Below, piece by piece: positions 8,791 to 18,248 of a DNA stretch of 61,652 bases (positions are counted from its first letter, which is position 1; every line of letters starts with the position of its first letter). The notes beneath the pieces are model-generated. The model saw only the letters and a list, made by a program, of their open reading frames with translations, was not told the origin of the DNA and searched no databases. A program made the position numbers and the translations under genes. Origin of the DNA: Chloroflexota bacterium (GTDB taxonomy: Bacteria; Chloroflexota; Anaerolineae; Promineifilales; Promineifilaceae); NCBI GenBank assembly GCA_022616275.1, contig JAKEFB010000095.1:1-61652 (forward strand), in the 5' to 3' direction.

Positions 8791-10104
8791 TCAATCCTGG
8801 CTTACGAGCGCGCCCCGGCGGACCGGCCGGCCAGGGCGGAGGCGGGCCAGAACATCTACCACGGCCGAACCGGCAAAAATGACCAGGATGGCGTCCACAG
8901 GTAGGCGATAGCGGATTAGCGCCCAGGAAAGCAGGTGGATAACGGTATAGAGGACGGTAAAGAGGACGAGTAACGACGCCGGATCGAGCCAATAGGGGCT
9001 ATCACGCCGCTGGTGGAAAGAACGCCCCAGGCCATAAAGCATAACCGGTAAAAAGAGGCCAAAGCTGGCCACCCGGGCCACATTGCTCAACAGTTCCGAG
9101 CCGGCCGAGGGCCAGAACGTGAAATAGGCCGGGATACGGCTGAAGGAAAGCAAAACGTAGCGTCCGGGATCATCCAGCACAAAGCGCAAACCCCGGCGCA
9201 GCAATTCCTGATCCAGGGCGGCTTCGTCCAGGTGCAGGCGGCGCAATTCGGCCGGGATCAGGTCGCGGTAAGAGCCCATCTCTGGGGGCAGGATAGAAAT
9301 AAAATGCGTGCCGTAGATGGGATGGTTAGCCCAGTAAAAGGCGTAGCCGGCGTTCGTATTCAGCAGCACGAAACGGTCAAAGCGGGCATAATTGTAAAGG
9401 GTAAAAGGTAAGATCGCTGCCAGGACAATAGCCGGAACGATAGCCGTCGCCGCCAGCGGCATTTTGCCGCCGCGCCGGAAGCGGGCCCACCACAACCACA
9501 GCAAGAGGAAAGGAATAACCAACAGGTATAACTGGCGCAACAGCACGGCCGAGCCCAGCGCCAATCCCAGGGCCAGAGCCAGACGTCCCTCCCCGGTCTG
9601 CTCCGGCCGGGCCAGGCGCAGCGTCAGGTAAAGGCTGGCCAGGATGGCCGTGATATAGAACGGCTCGGTCATCAACGTGGCTGTGTAGTAGACAAAATAA
9701 GCGTAAATGGCCGTTACCCCGGCCGCTGCCAGGCCAACCCGGTCGTTGAAAACGGCGCTGCCCAGGCGGTAGGCCAGATAGGGATGGAGAATACCGACGA
9801 TAACCGCCTGGAGTAGCCGCGCTGCCACGGCCTGGGGACCGAAAAGGCTGTATACGGCCGCCAGGTAAAAAGTGTACAGGAAGCTCCAATGGGCGGTGGG
9901 GGTGCCGGCCGCCGTGGCCGGCCACCAGGGGCGGTCAAACGAAAAGCCGTGGCCACCCAACAGGCGCAAAGCCAACGCGTGGTAGGAGACCTGGTCAAAC
10001 GTCCCTGGCAGGGGAGTGACGTCATTGCCCAGATAAAGAGCCGCGCCCAGCCGCAAAACCACGGCCAGCACAATGATCACCAGCAAGCGGCGATTAGTTC
10101 TCAT
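8791..10104 (-). CDS. ArnT/PMT-like membrane glycosyltransferase (GT39/GT83 type)
   Basis: Integral membrane GT-C enzyme expected to move a sugar from a polyprenyl-phosphate donor to an acceptor on the outer face of the membrane. The first helix (LLVIIVLAVVLRLGAALY) is followed by the extracytoplasmic acidic loop 'TFDQVSYHALALRLL' that holds the catalytic Asp in this class, then about nine more hydrophobic helices ending in a basic tail. 437 residues is typical of the PMT_2 family. The ATG at 10104 overlaps the stop of the upstream GT4 gene by 11 bases, which indicates coupling. Confidence 0.8.
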   Translation of the reverse strand: MRTNRRLLVIIVLAVVLRLGAALYLGNDVTPLPGTFDQVSYHALALRLLGGHGFSFDRPWWPATAAGTPTAHWSFLYTFYLAAVYSLFGPQAVAARLLQAVIVGILHPYLAYRLGSAVFNDRVGLAAAGVTAIYAYFVYYTATLMTEPFYITAILASLYLTLRLARPEQTGEGRLALALGLALGSAVLLRQLYLLVIPFLLLWLWWARFRRGGKMPLAATAIVPAIVLAAILPFTLYNYARFDRFVLLNTNAGYAFYWANHPIYGTHFISILPPEMGSYRDLIPAELRRLHLDEAALDQELLRRGLRFVLDDPGRYVLLSFSRIPAYFTFWPSAGSELLSNVARVASFGLFLPVMLYGLGRSFHQRRDSPYWLDPASLLVLFTVLYTVIHLLSWALIRYRLPVDAILVIFAGSAVVDVLARLRPGRPVRRGALVSQD

Positions 10105-11311
10105 AAATAGCGTCCCAGGCGCGATAGACCTTGCGCCAGTTGTAATGAATTTCGACGGTCCGGCGGCCGCTCTTGCCCACGCTGGCCGCCCAGGCTGGCT
10201 CGCTCAACAGCCGGATGACCGCCTGGGCAAAGGCCTCGGGGCTGTCGGCGATCAGCAAGTCCCGGCCGTCCTGGTAGCAAATACCCTCGGCGCCAATAGT
10301 CGTGGAGACGACAGGCAGGCCCCAGCACCAGGCGTCCAGAATTTTGACACGCATCCCGCCACCGGCGTGCAGAGGAACGACAAAGGCCGCCGTTTCCGCC
10401 AGGTAAGGTAACGGATCGGCCACATAGCCGGCCACTTCTACATTCCGCCGTTTACTTTCTGGCTCCCGGACGGCCGCTGGCGGGCTCTTCCCGATAACGG
10501 TAAAGATGGCCTCGGGAACCTGCTCCAGGATGAGCGGCCAGACCTGGTTGGCAAACCAGGTCACGCCCTGGCCGTTAGGCGGCCAGTGCATCCCACCCAG
10601 GAAGGTGACCCGGCGCGCGTTCTCCGGCCGGGGCACAGGCGGCGTGGCCTGGGGGTCTACACAAATCGGTATGGTCAACCCGGTAGCCGGCGCTGCCCCG
10701 CCGGCAGCGTGGGCCAGTGCCGCCCGGTCCTCGTCCGTTACCCAGACGACGTGGTCAAAATGCCGGCAGGCTGCGACTTCGTAGCCGGACATTTTGCGCC
10801 CCTCCAGGGCCAGCAAGGCCCGGCCGATGGGATTGCCCGCCCCGGCCGCCAGCCGTTGGGGAATTAAATAGACGGCGTTATGTTGGTCCAACACGGTCAT
10901 CGGCCGGCGGTTGCCCCGGCGGCCGCTCCTGGCTGCCAGGGCATACTGGGCCATCCATAACTGGTCGGCGTGAATGGCGTCAAATGTATCTTGAGCCAGA
11001 AGGCGCTCTAGAAGGCGACGCATGGCCGCCACATCATCGCGGGCGATCAGAAACGGCTGGCCGGTAAGCAGACTGTACGCCAACCGCCAGGCATCTCGCG
11101 GCCGGGAGCGGGGCATTAGCACGGTGTGTATTGCCTGGCAATAGCGACGCAGGTGGTCTACCTGTTCTGGCCGGTCCCCGGGGCGGTGAAAAGCAACCAG
11201 TGTCACCTGGTGGCCGGCCGACGCCAGGTACTGCAAAACGTGGTAAATACGGACCTTCGGGCCGGCGTCGGCCGGATAAGGGACAAGCTGGGCCAGGAAG
11301 AGGATGCGCAT
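10094..11311 (-). CDS. family 4 glycosyltransferase
   Basis: GT-B sugar transferase of the same subgroup as its neighbours. It starts 'MRILFLAQLVPYPADAG', contains 'VTFLGGMHWPPNGQG' (the typical 'FTGSMdwpPN' element) and 'AAFVVPLHAGGGMRVKILDAW' followed by 'GLPVVSTTIGAEG', the nucleotide-sugar binding region. An upstream in-frame start at 11350 would run into the previous gene; the ATG at 11311 sits 5 bases after the stop of that gene and begins at the motif (405 residues). Its stop overlaps the next gene. Confidence 0.85.
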   Translation of the reverse strand: MRILFLAQLVPYPADAGPKVRIYHVLQYLASAGHQVTLVAFHRPGDRPEQVDHLRRYCQAIHTVLMPRSRPRDAWRLAYSLLTGQPFLIARDDVAAMRRLLERLLAQDTFDAIHADQLWMAQYALAARSGRRGNRRPMTVLDQHNAVYLIPQRLAAGAGNPIGRALLALEGRKMSGYEVAACRHFDHVVWVTDEDRAALAHAAGGAAPATGLTIPICVDPQATPPVPRPENARRVTFLGGMHWPPNGQGVTWFANQVWPLILEQVPEAIFTVIGKSPPAAVREPESKRRNVEVAGYVADPLPYLAETAAFVVPLHAGGGMRVKILDAWCWGLPVVSTTIGAEGICYQDGRDLLIADSPEAFAQAVIRLLSEPAWAASVGKSGRRTVEIHYNWRKVYRAWDAIYEN

Positions 11312-11316
11312 GTCGC

Positions 11317-12243
11317 CTACAGGCCCGGCAGCAGCCGTACCAATTGCCAATAGCGCCCGGCCAGGGCCAGGTGGCGCTGGCGCGCCGGCGGCCGTTCCAG
11401 CCAGGCCAGCGGGCTCAGCGCCAGGCGGGGCAGGGCCGCAGCCAATAAGACGAGCTTATAGCGCCAGGCCGCCCGCCGCCCGCCATTCTTGCGAAAATAG
11501 AACAGCTTGGCCTGGTAAAGGTGCAAAAACATGTTGGTGGCTACCTGTCTGGTACTTTGCCCCTCATAATGGATGACTTCCGCCTGCGGTACCCAATAAA
11601 TCTGCCAGCCCCCCAGGCGAATACGCCGGCAAAGGTCTACTTCCTCGGAATACATGAAGTACTCCTCGTCGAAAGGCCCCGCCTGGTCGAGCGCTTCCCG
11701 GCGCAGCAGAAGGCAGGCGCCCTTAAGCACCTCGACCGCACGCGGCTTGCCTGTATCCCATTCCGACATCGCGTACCGGGCGTAGCGCGGGTAAAGCGCA
11801 TCCAGGTGGAGTAGCAGCCACAACTCCCGGCCGGGCGTGGGGGTCAGGGTGCAGGAAGGCTGCAGGCTGCCGTCGGTATTGAGCAGCCGCGCCCCGGCCG
11901 CACCTGCTTCAGGATGGGCTTCCATAAAGCTAAACAGCGCCGCCAGCGCTCCTGGCCGCACCTCGGTATCTGGATTCAACAGCAGCAGGTAGCGCCCGCC
12001 GCTCTGGCGAATGGCCTGGTTGTTGGCCTGGGCAAAGCCCGCGTTCTGCCCGTTCTCCAATAACCGTACCCAGGGAAAGTGTTCGCGCACCATCGCCGCG
12101 CTGCCATCGGCCGAGGCGTTGTCCACCACAAACGTTTCGACCTTGAGGCCGGCCGTCGCCCGAAGATTATCGCTTACTGATTGCAGGCAACTGGCCAGTA
12201 ACTCCCGCGTATTCCAGTTGACGATGATAATAGATAGGTCCAT
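11317..12243 (-). CDS. family 2 glycosyltransferase (rhamnosyltransferase-like)
   Basis: GT-A fold inverting transferase. 'MDLSIIIVNWNTRELL' is the N-terminal strand, 'FVVDNASADGS' the first Asp site, 'YLLLLNPDTEV' the DxD region, and 'FDEEYFMYSEEVDLCRRIRL' the catalytic ED-x-D loop of the WbbL/rhamnosyltransferase group. The C-terminal 60 residues are basic and amphipathic, suggesting membrane contact. The ATG at 12243 follows the stop of the sulfotransferase gene (12252) by 8 bases; five codons of upstream extension are possible. Confidence 0.85.
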   Translation of the reverse strand: MDLSIIIVNWNTRELLASCLQSVSDNLRATAGLKVETFVVDNASADGSAAMVREHFPWVRLLENGQNAGFAQANNQAIRQSGGRYLLLLNPDTEVRPGALAALFSFMEAHPEAGAAGARLLNTDGSLQPSCTLTPTPGRELWLLLHLDALYPRYARYAMSEWDTGKPRAVEVLKGACLLLRREALDQAGPFDEEYFMYSEEVDLCRRIRLGGWQIYWVPQAEVIHYEGQSTRQVATNMFLHLYQAKLFYFRKNGGRRAAWRYKLVLLAAALPRLALSPLAWLERPPARQRHLALAGRYWQLVRLLPGL

Positions 12244-12251
12244 ACCAGTAC

Positions 12252-13112
12252 CTACCAATCAACATCCGTTTCGTAACCCATCTCCACCAGCCAGTCGCCG
12301 GCCAGTTCCTTAAACCGGCTGCGGTGCGTCGCATTAAAATAATTCTGCCAATCACCGGTAATTCCTTTGCGAAAGTGAGAGGCAGCGTCTTCCTGGCCAG
12401 GTCCTCGCCCCTTTTGCCAGAACCGGCGGCCGATGGTCAGCCGTTCAAAGCGGTTGCGTACGACAATCGCTTCCAGCAACCTTTCAGACAGGGCGATGTC
12501 CAGGCGTTGGAACACCTGGCCCAGCTCCTTCACCGGGTCGGCCAGCAAATCTTCGTAGCGCAGGCAAATGAGTTCCAGATCGCCGGCCAGCCATTGCCGG
12601 GCAAACGTTTTCCAGGCAGCCACGCCGGGCAAAACGGGCAATCCCGCCTGGGCTTCCCGTCCCTCGATTGACAGCATCAAGGCCTCGTCGTTGCTCATTT
12701 GCTTGAACGCCGGCTGCCAGGCGTGGGTCTCGTCCCGCTTAAGGTGAAACATGCGCGAGACGGCCTGGTCGCGCAAATCTCGCACGACGAGGACGACCTG
12801 GATGTGATTGGCCTGCAGCGTTTCTTTTAACTCGGCCGTGTACCAGTCGTGGCCGTGAATCACGTCTCCCGGCCGCACGCCGTGATAGCTGCCGATGTGG
12901 CCGCGAAAGTTGCCCACCGCCCGATAGCCGGGCACGGTGGCCAACAGCCGGACCATCCAGGTTGTGCCCGATTTGGGCACCCCGTTGACCAATACCTTTC
13001 GCCGGGACTGGCTCCGGCCGGGCCCCAGCAGATAGCGCGCCGCAGGCAGGTAATAACTGGCTTCTTCGCGGACGATTCCTGCCAGCGTCGTCACGTCTTT
13101 TCCTTCAATCAC
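12252..13112 (-). CDS. sulfotransferase (PAPS-dependent type)
   Basis: Predicted to transfer sulfate from PAPS to a sugar hydroxyl. The 5'-phosphosulfate loop is 'VNGVPKSGTTWMVRLL' (about residues 42-57), the 3'-phosphate site is 'VVLVVRDLRDQAVSRMF', and the C-terminal 'FRKGITGDWQNYF' is the conserved RKGxxGDW element of the family. 286 residues is usual. Start is a GTG one base after the stop of nothing: the next downstream gene's reading ends at 13114 on the same strand, so genes abut tightly. One of six sulfotransferases in this locus. Confidence 0.85.
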   Translation of the reverse strand: MIEGKDVTTLAGIVREEASYYLPAARYLLGPGRSQSRRKVLVNGVPKSGTTWMVRLLATVPGYRAVGNFRGHIGSYHGVRPGDVIHGHDWYTAELKETLQANHIQVVLVVRDLRDQAVSRMFHLKRDETHAWQPAFKQMSNDEALMLSIEGREAQAGLPVLPGVAAWKTFARQWLAGDLELICLRYEDLLADPVKELGQVFQRLDIALSERLLEAIVVRNRFERLTIGRRFWQKGRGPGQEDAASHFRKGITGDWQNYFNATHRSRFKELAGDWLVEMGYETDVDW

Positions 13113-13113
13113 G

Positions 13114-15303
13114 TCAGGGCGCCTGGCAAACGCCGTCGCTAAGAAACCAGCACTGTGTCAGGGGTGAATTCTTGAAGAAATCGAGCAACAAGTTGGCCAC
13201 CTTGCGCTGCCCTTCGATAAACGGATGGGTGCCATCAGGCGCGTAATCACCTGGCAGCCAGGCCAGCCCGTCGGAGCGTGGATTTTCGCCGTCGGCCCAC
13301 AGATAAGGCCCCCAGGCAATCCAGGGAGCGACCGTATGATAATTCAGGTCGCCGGCGTGTTCGTCAATCACGGCGCCACCGCCGGCCATTTGCCGGATTT
13401 GGGCCTCGATCAGCCACTTGACGGCAAATCCCGTTTCATAAGCGTACGGCTCGGGGTTCCGGTTGTCCGTAGAGTAGCCGGCGTAGATGCGGCTGGAAAT
13501 AAAGACCTGCTGCAAATTGGGGTACCGGCTCTTGAGCGCGCGCAGGATGTTGCCCATGCGTTCCATAAACACGTAAGCGTCTGCCTCTGGCGAGGGCAGC
13601 GAAGGGCGGGTTCCAGCGTCGCCGTTGGCCTGCTTGAGCCAGATGACCTGGACCTGGTTTTCGCTCAAGCCGTTGGGGATAAGCTGGTTATCCCGGATCC
13701 AATTGTAATTATAGGCATTAGGGGCTTCCCAATCAGGAGCGTCCTGGCCGCTCCTGGCCCCATTGATAAGCGCCAGGGCCTCCTGGTTGAGTGCCTGGTC
13801 GCCGGCCGCCAGGCCCATAAAAGTCCAGTTTTGTTCCCGGCCGGGGACGCCAAATTCACGCGCCGCGTTCGACATGCCCACGCCCAACAGAACGTATTTA
13901 CCGGTAGGTGATGGATTCCCGGCCGTATCCAGCGGCTGGATAAGATTAGCCCGCGCCAGGCCCTCCAGGGCGTGTTCCAGGGGCATTTCGTTGCTGCCGC
14001 CGGGATACAAGCCGCCGCTGAAGCCCAGGTAGGTGGCCGGGCCCATGTCAATGAGCGGAATTGGCGTTTGATCGGCGCCATTGCTGGCTGGTGGTGGCGT
14101 CGGCGAGAGGACAATGGCCGCGGCCGTGGCGGTAGGCGCCTCCGGCGTCGGGATAGGCGATGGGACCGGCGTCGGCGGCTCGACCGCAACCGTCTCATCG
14201 GCCAAAAACCAGGGCGTCGTGTGGGGCGAGGTGCTAAAGAAGTCGAGCAGCAGAGCGCCGGCCTTCTGCTCGCCCCGCCGGGAGAGTTGGACACCCTCGG
14301 CTTCAAAATCGGCCGGCTGCCAGGTGAGCCCGTCGGCGCGCGGGTTGGCGCCGTCGGCCCACAAATAAGGCCCCCAGGCAATCCAGGGCGCCACGCGGTT
14401 GTAGTTTAAATTCCCGGCCGGCCCGTCAATTGGGCGACCACCACCTGCCATCTGTTGGATTTGGGCCTCAATTAGCCACTTGACGGCAAAGCCCGACTCG
14501 TAAGCGTACGGCTCGGGATTGACCTGGTTTGTGGCGTAGCCGCCGTAGCTGCGGCTGGAAACAAAGACCTGCTGCAGGTTAGGGTAGCGGGCCTGTAGCG
14601 CCCGAACGATATTGCCCAATTCCTGCAGCAAGAGGTAAGCGTCCGCCTGGGGGTCGGGCAGCGAGGGCTGGTTGGCGGCGTTGCTATTGGCCACCTTAAG
14701 CCAGACAACTTGCACCTGTGCCTCGCCGAGCCCAAGAGGGGTAAGGGCCTGGTCGCGTATCCGATCATAGCTTTCGGCGGCCGGCGATTCCCACCGGGCC
14801 GCATCGCCACCGTAGATGGCCCCATTGACGATGACCAGGTTGGTGTGGTCCACCTCCGGCGATTGGGCGGCCTGGCCGCCAAACGTCTCTGGCTGGCAAT
14901 CGTTGGGCGTCTGGCCGCAAAACTCGTGGGCTGCGTTGGCAATCCCAATGGAAAGCAGGACGTACTTACCATCCGGCGACGGGTTGCCGGCCGGGGTCAA
15001 CGGCTGGACGCGGCCGGCCCGTTCCAGGCCAACCTGGCTGTGTTCGGCCGGCATCTCGTTAACGCCGCCAGGATACAACCCGCCCTGAAAGCCAAGGTAA
15101 CTCCCCGCCCCCAACTCTGGGAGCGGCCTGGCCCTGGCCCCGCCGGCAACTGTCGGGGTGACGATAACAGGTGTTGAGCCCGGGGTGCCCGTGCCGGTCC
15201 CATCCGGCGGGCCATTCTTCTGGTCACAGCCGGTCAGTCCCAAAGCGCATAAGATTAAGAAAAAAACAAGATGCTTAACAAGTTGATACTTGATACCTGA
15301 CAC
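13114..15303 (-). CDS. lipoprotein with two tandem SGNH-like hydrolase domains
   Basis: A lipobox (LGLTGC, about residues 21-26) after a short hydrophobic signal marks it as an outer-face lipoprotein. A Pro/Thr-rich linker (about 370-410) separates two copies of a ~310-residue domain. Copy 2 keeps an SGNH set: 'GVGMSNAAREF' (Ser block), 'NGARSGQDA', and 'DGTHPFIEGQRKVA' (Asp-x-x-His). Copy 1 has 'SIGIANAAHEF' and 'AEGVQLSRRGEQKAG' at the same places, so it lacks Ser, Asp and His. Both share 'NPEPYAYE[ST]GFAVKWL' and 'APWIAWGPYLWADG'. GTG start; the gene begins 10 bases past the stop of the polymerase gene. Substrate unknown; carbohydrate esterase activity is plausible. Confidence 0.7.
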   Translation of the reverse strand: MSGIKYQLVKHLVFFLILCALGLTGCDQKNGPPDGTGTGTPGSTPVIVTPTVAGGARARPLPELGAGSYLGFQGGLYPGGVNEMPAEHSQVGLERAGRVQPLTPAGNPSPDGKYVLLSIGIANAAHEFCGQTPNDCQPETFGGQAAQSPEVDHTNLVIVNGAIYGGDAARWESPAAESYDRIRDQALTPLGLGEAQVQVVWLKVANSNAANQPSLPDPQADAYLLLQELGNIVRALQARYPNLQQVFVSSRSYGGYATNQVNPEPYAYESGFAVKWLIEAQIQQMAGGGRPIDGPAGNLNYNRVAPWIAWGPYLWADGANPRADGLTWQPADFEAEGVQLSRRGEQKAGALLLDFFSTSPHTTPWFLADETVAVEPPTPVPSPIPTPEAPTATAAAIVLSPTPPPASNGADQTPIPLIDMGPATYLGFSGGLYPGGSNEMPLEHALEGLARANLIQPLDTAGNPSPTGKYVLLGVGMSNAAREFGVPGREQNWTFMGLAAGDQALNQEALALINGARSGQDAPDWEAPNAYNYNWIRDNQLIPNGLSENQVQVIWLKQANGDAGTRPSLPSPEADAYVFMERMGNILRALKSRYPNLQQVFISSRIYAGYSTDNRNPEPYAYETGFAVKWLIEAQIRQMAGGGAVIDEHAGDLNYHTVAPWIAWGPYLWADGENPRSDGLAWLPGDYAPDGTHPFIEGQRKVANLLLDFFKNSPLTQCWFLSDGVCQAP

Positions 15304-15312
15304 TTGGCACTC

Positions 15313-16719
15313 TTACACTTCGGCCGGAGCAGGCTCTTGCTCCTTTCGGTAAATTTTGTCCAGCCCCACCAGTCCCCCCAGGAAAAGCCAGCCCACTACA
15401 CTGCCTTTAAAACCGGCCAGGCCGACGTTATAGACAAAAGGCAATATCCAATCGCCTAGCATCCCGGCAAAGAGAGTTCCAGCCAGCCCACCCAGGGCAG
15501 CGTAAACGTAAGCCCGCTCGAAACCGGCCGGTGCCCTGTCCCGCAGGCGCCAGCCTATTCTGGCGAGTTCGTATGCCCACCAGGCAAAGCAGCCTAATCC
15601 CACCAGGCCAGCCTGGGCGATAATGTCCAGGTATTGGTTGTGTGAATTAAACTGCACGTAATAACCGAGAATGTTATAAAGCGGCGTATACCAGTAATAG
15701 TTGGCCGGCCCCAAGCCAAGCAATGGGTTGACGTTGATAATCTCGAGGAGAATTTGCCAGGCTGCCAGGCGTGTTTCCAGGCTATAAAAGTTATCCTGCA
15801 ACACGACCACGTCCAGAATTTCGTTCATGTAGAACAGGGCAAAGCTGCCACAAACCACGCCGAGCACCAGACCCAGGCGCGGCCGCCATAGGTAAATGAT
15901 GACCAGTACAGTGACCACGCCAGGCAACCAGCCCGAGGCCCAGGCGCGCAAACGGAAAAAAGTTAGGAAGAAAGTAAGAAGCACTACTAGCGCCAGCGCC
16001 ACCCGCCAGAATGGATGGAGCCGGTGGTTGAAGAGCGCCTGGCTGAAGGCCAGGGCTACGATCCACGTCAGGAAAACGCTGCTGATGATAGGGTTAAAAA
16101 GCCCTCTAAGCGGCAGGCGATTGGGCGCCAGAAAGGCCAAGAGATGGAGGCTACCCAGCAGCAAAAAGAGCCAGGTAATACGCCGCAGCCACTGTTTATC
16201 TCGTAGCTGGTGAGAGGCTAATAGAAAAGCGCCGGCCGACAACAGAAAGACAGCCAGGCCCCCTAACTGGGCGGTAATCGGTGCCGGGGCTAACGGAAAC
16301 CAGGGCAATTGCCCCAGGGTAAAGGCCAGCGCAGCCGCGAGACTTAATCCCAGAGCAGCCAGGTCGGCCCGCGCCAGAATAAAGCGAAAATGACCTTTGC
16401 GGGCCGTCATGTCGAACAGCCCCAGGGCTATGAAGCCCGGTATGAGAAACACCGGCAGGTTCAGGTTTGTTTTCGTGCCGGTGCTCACCGAAAACGGGAC
16501 AATCACGGTCGAGACAACCAGAGTAGCTATGCCCAGGGAAGGCCAGCGGAGAAGAAGCAGGGCGGCGACCAGCGCCCCCAGCGCGCCCAAGATGAGCACA
16601 GCCTGGGACAGGGAAAAGGTATAGCCGATGGCCAGGGCGAGTAAAGGTAGTCCCACCACCGCCAACAGGCGCAGCTTCAGATAATCGGGGGGCAGACGAC
16701 GCAAAGAATTAGTTAACAT
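15313..16719 (-). CDS. O-antigen ligase/polymerase family membrane protein (Wzy_C type)
   Basis: About 11-12 hydrophobic helices with a large periplasmic loop near the C-terminal third that contains 'NPLLGLGPANYYW' and 'NSHNQYLDIIAQAGLVGLG', the signature of the Wzy_C/WaaL superfamily. It either polymerises repeat units or attaches the finished glycan to an acceptor. A TTG at 16734 would add five residues; the ATG at 16719 overlaps the upstream GT4 stop by 11 bases and is preferred (468 residues). A second member of the superfamily lies at 59264-61183. Confidence 0.85.
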   Translation of the reverse strand: MLTNSLRRLPPDYLKLRLLAVVGLPLLALAIGYTFSLSQAVLILGALGALVAALLLLRWPSLGIATLVVSTVIVPFSVSTGTKTNLNLPVFLIPGFIALGLFDMTARKGHFRFILARADLAALGLSLAAALAFTLGQLPWFPLAPAPITAQLGGLAVFLLSAGAFLLASHQLRDKQWLRRITWLFLLLGSLHLLAFLAPNRLPLRGLFNPIISSVFLTWIVALAFSQALFNHRLHPFWRVALALVVLLTFFLTFFRLRAWASGWLPGVVTVLVIIYLWRPRLGLVLGVVCGSFALFYMNEILDVVVLQDNFYSLETRLAAWQILLEIINVNPLLGLGPANYYWYTPLYNILGYYVQFNSHNQYLDIIAQAGLVGLGCFAWWAYELARIGWRLRDRAPAGFERAYVYAALGGLAGTLFAGMLGDWILPFVYNVGLAGFKGSVVGWLFLGGLVGLDKIYRKEQEPAPAEV

Positions 16720-17887
16720 AGGCCATACTTTCAACCAGGCACAAGAATTCAGGCATAACTACCGTCCAATCATACTTCCGACTGATTAATCGGCAAGCGT
16801 TGTTAGCTAACTGGCGGCATAACTCAGGATCTTGTAATAAACGGAGCACGGCCGAGGCAAATTCTTCTGGGGTGTCGGCTATCAGGAGGTGCTCGCCGTG
16901 GGCCACTTCCAGGCCCTCGGCGCCCTTGCTGGTTGTTACCACCGGCGTGCCCAGGGCCATGGCCTCCAGGATTTTCAGACGGGTGCCGCCACCCAGGCGA
17001 ATAGGCGCCAGGCTGGCGGTGGCCGAGGCAATCAGCGGGCGCACGTCGTCCACAAAGCCGGTCAGCGTCACATTGCCGGCCGGGGGGAGGGGCGCGTGGC
17101 CGGGGTCGCCGGTGATCACTAGCCGCACCGTTGGGGCCTGGGCCTGGATACGGGGGTAGACTTCCTCCAGGAACCAGCTCATGCTGTCGTGGTTGGCAAA
17201 GTAGGATAGCGAGCCGGTAAAAATCAGGCTCTCCGGCTGCGGCCGGCGCTGGACAGCGGCATAGTCAGCCAAATTAACACAGTTGGGAACCAGGTGGACT
17301 GCCTGGTAGCCAGGAACCAGCTCTTGTAGCAACGACTTTTCAGCCTCGGAAACGATGGTGCAGGCCCGGAAACGAGGCAGCAAGCGCCGCAGGTATTGTT
17401 GCAGCTTCAGCACGGTCAGATGGTGGCGCAGCCGCTGCAGCGGCTGCGCCGCCTGGGCTACTTTGCTGGTAAAGACGCCCAACTCCACTTCCTCGTAAAT
17501 GGCTGGCAGGTGGGCAAAAGCTGGCCAGTAAGCGGCCGTGCGCCATTGCGAAGCAATGACCAGGTGAAACGCCTCGTCCTGTAGCAGACGGCGTATCTGC
17601 TCGGCCATGAGCGGTTGGTAGGTATCCAGCACCGAGCGCGGCGCCAGGCTGAACAGGCCGGCCAGGGCACGGGGGCTATTGGGCTGGTACGGTGGCCGCG
17701 GCACGGCGATAACCTGACAGCACAGAGTTCGCAGCGCCGGTGGCGTTTCCGCTGGCAGCCGCCCGGCAAAGCTCAGTAACGTCACCTCATGCTGCCGGGC
17801 CAGGCCCTGCAGCAGGTTATACACGCGCAGCTTGGAGCCGTTGTCAGGCGGATACGGGTACCAGGAAGAGAGAAAGAGGATCTTCAA
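16709..17887 (-). CDS. family 4 glycosyltransferase
   Basis: GT-B sugar transferase. Begins 'MKILFLSSWYPYPPDNG', carries 'HLVPNCVNLADY', 'FTGSLSYFANHDS', and the donor site 'ASLAPIRLGGGTRLKILEAMALGTPVVTT'-region (quoted piecewise: LGGGTRLKILEAM, GTPVVTT). 392 residues. The start is a TTG (17887) with no strong Shine-Dalgarno, but it falls exactly at the conserved N-terminal strand and no other start fits. It overlaps the polymerase gene downstream. Confidence 0.8.
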   Translation of the reverse strand: MKILFLSSWYPYPPDNGSKLRVYNLLQGLARQHEVTLLSFAGRLPAETPPALRTLCCQVIAVPRPPYQPNSPRALAGLFSLAPRSVLDTYQPLMAEQIRRLLQDEAFHLVIASQWRTAAYWPAFAHLPAIYEEVELGVFTSKVAQAAQPLQRLRHHLTVLKLQQYLRRLLPRFRACTIVSEAEKSLLQELVPGYQAVHLVPNCVNLADYAAVQRRPQPESLIFTGSLSYFANHDSMSWFLEEVYPRIQAQAPTVRLVITGDPGHAPLPPAGNVTLTGFVDDVRPLIASATASLAPIRLGGGTRLKILEAMALGTPVVTTSKGAEGLEVAHGEHLLIADTPEEFASAVLRLLQDPELCRQLANNACRLISRKYDWTVVMPEFLCLVESMAYVN

Positions 17888-17952
17888 CCAGAGACGGGGA
17901 CCGCGGACAATGGGGGGATTATTTGCTGGCCGTCAAAGTGGCTACATCTGTA

Positions 17953-18207
17953 TCAATACCAATCGGTATCATAGAGAGCTTCTGAGTCGGCTACGGCATC
18001 TCCGCCAACGGAAACCAGGCCAACCAATTTTAGCAAAGTTTCTGGAGGTTGAGGGCAAACGGCACTCAATGAATTTGATTCTCCATTTGAGTGAGACGCA
18101 GCTAGAAGTTCTACCCAGACTTCCGTTCCTTCTGGTAAGTACACTGGCTCTAATAATTCAAGTACTCCTTGCCGGTAAACTGCCTTCACTCTTTCGTGCG
18201 GTTCCAT
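17953..18207 (-). CDS. AF2212-like (DUF104) antitoxin, apparently without a toxin partner
   Basis: Small 84-residue protein. 'VKAVYRQGVLELLEPVYLPEGTEV' (shown in two pieces: VKAVYRQGVLELLEP, LPEGTEV) is the SpoVT-like N-terminal DNA-binding strand set of the AF2212/VapB-type antitoxins, followed by a variable linker and an acidic tail ending YDTDWY. The ATG at 18207 follows GTGGAGAAG and is preferred over an upstream in-frame start at 18255 that would overlap the GT4 gene. Such antitoxins are normally followed by a PIN-domain VapC gene; here 65 bases later a glycosyltransferase begins, so the toxin is missing. Confidence 0.65.
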   Translation of the reverse strand: MEPHERVKAVYRQGVLELLEPVYLPEGTEVWVELLAASHSNGESNSLSAVCPQPPETLLKLVGLVSVGGDAVADSEALYDTDWY

Positions 18208-18248
18208 TTGACTTCTCCACTTCTTCGTTGGTAAGCACTGTTGATATC

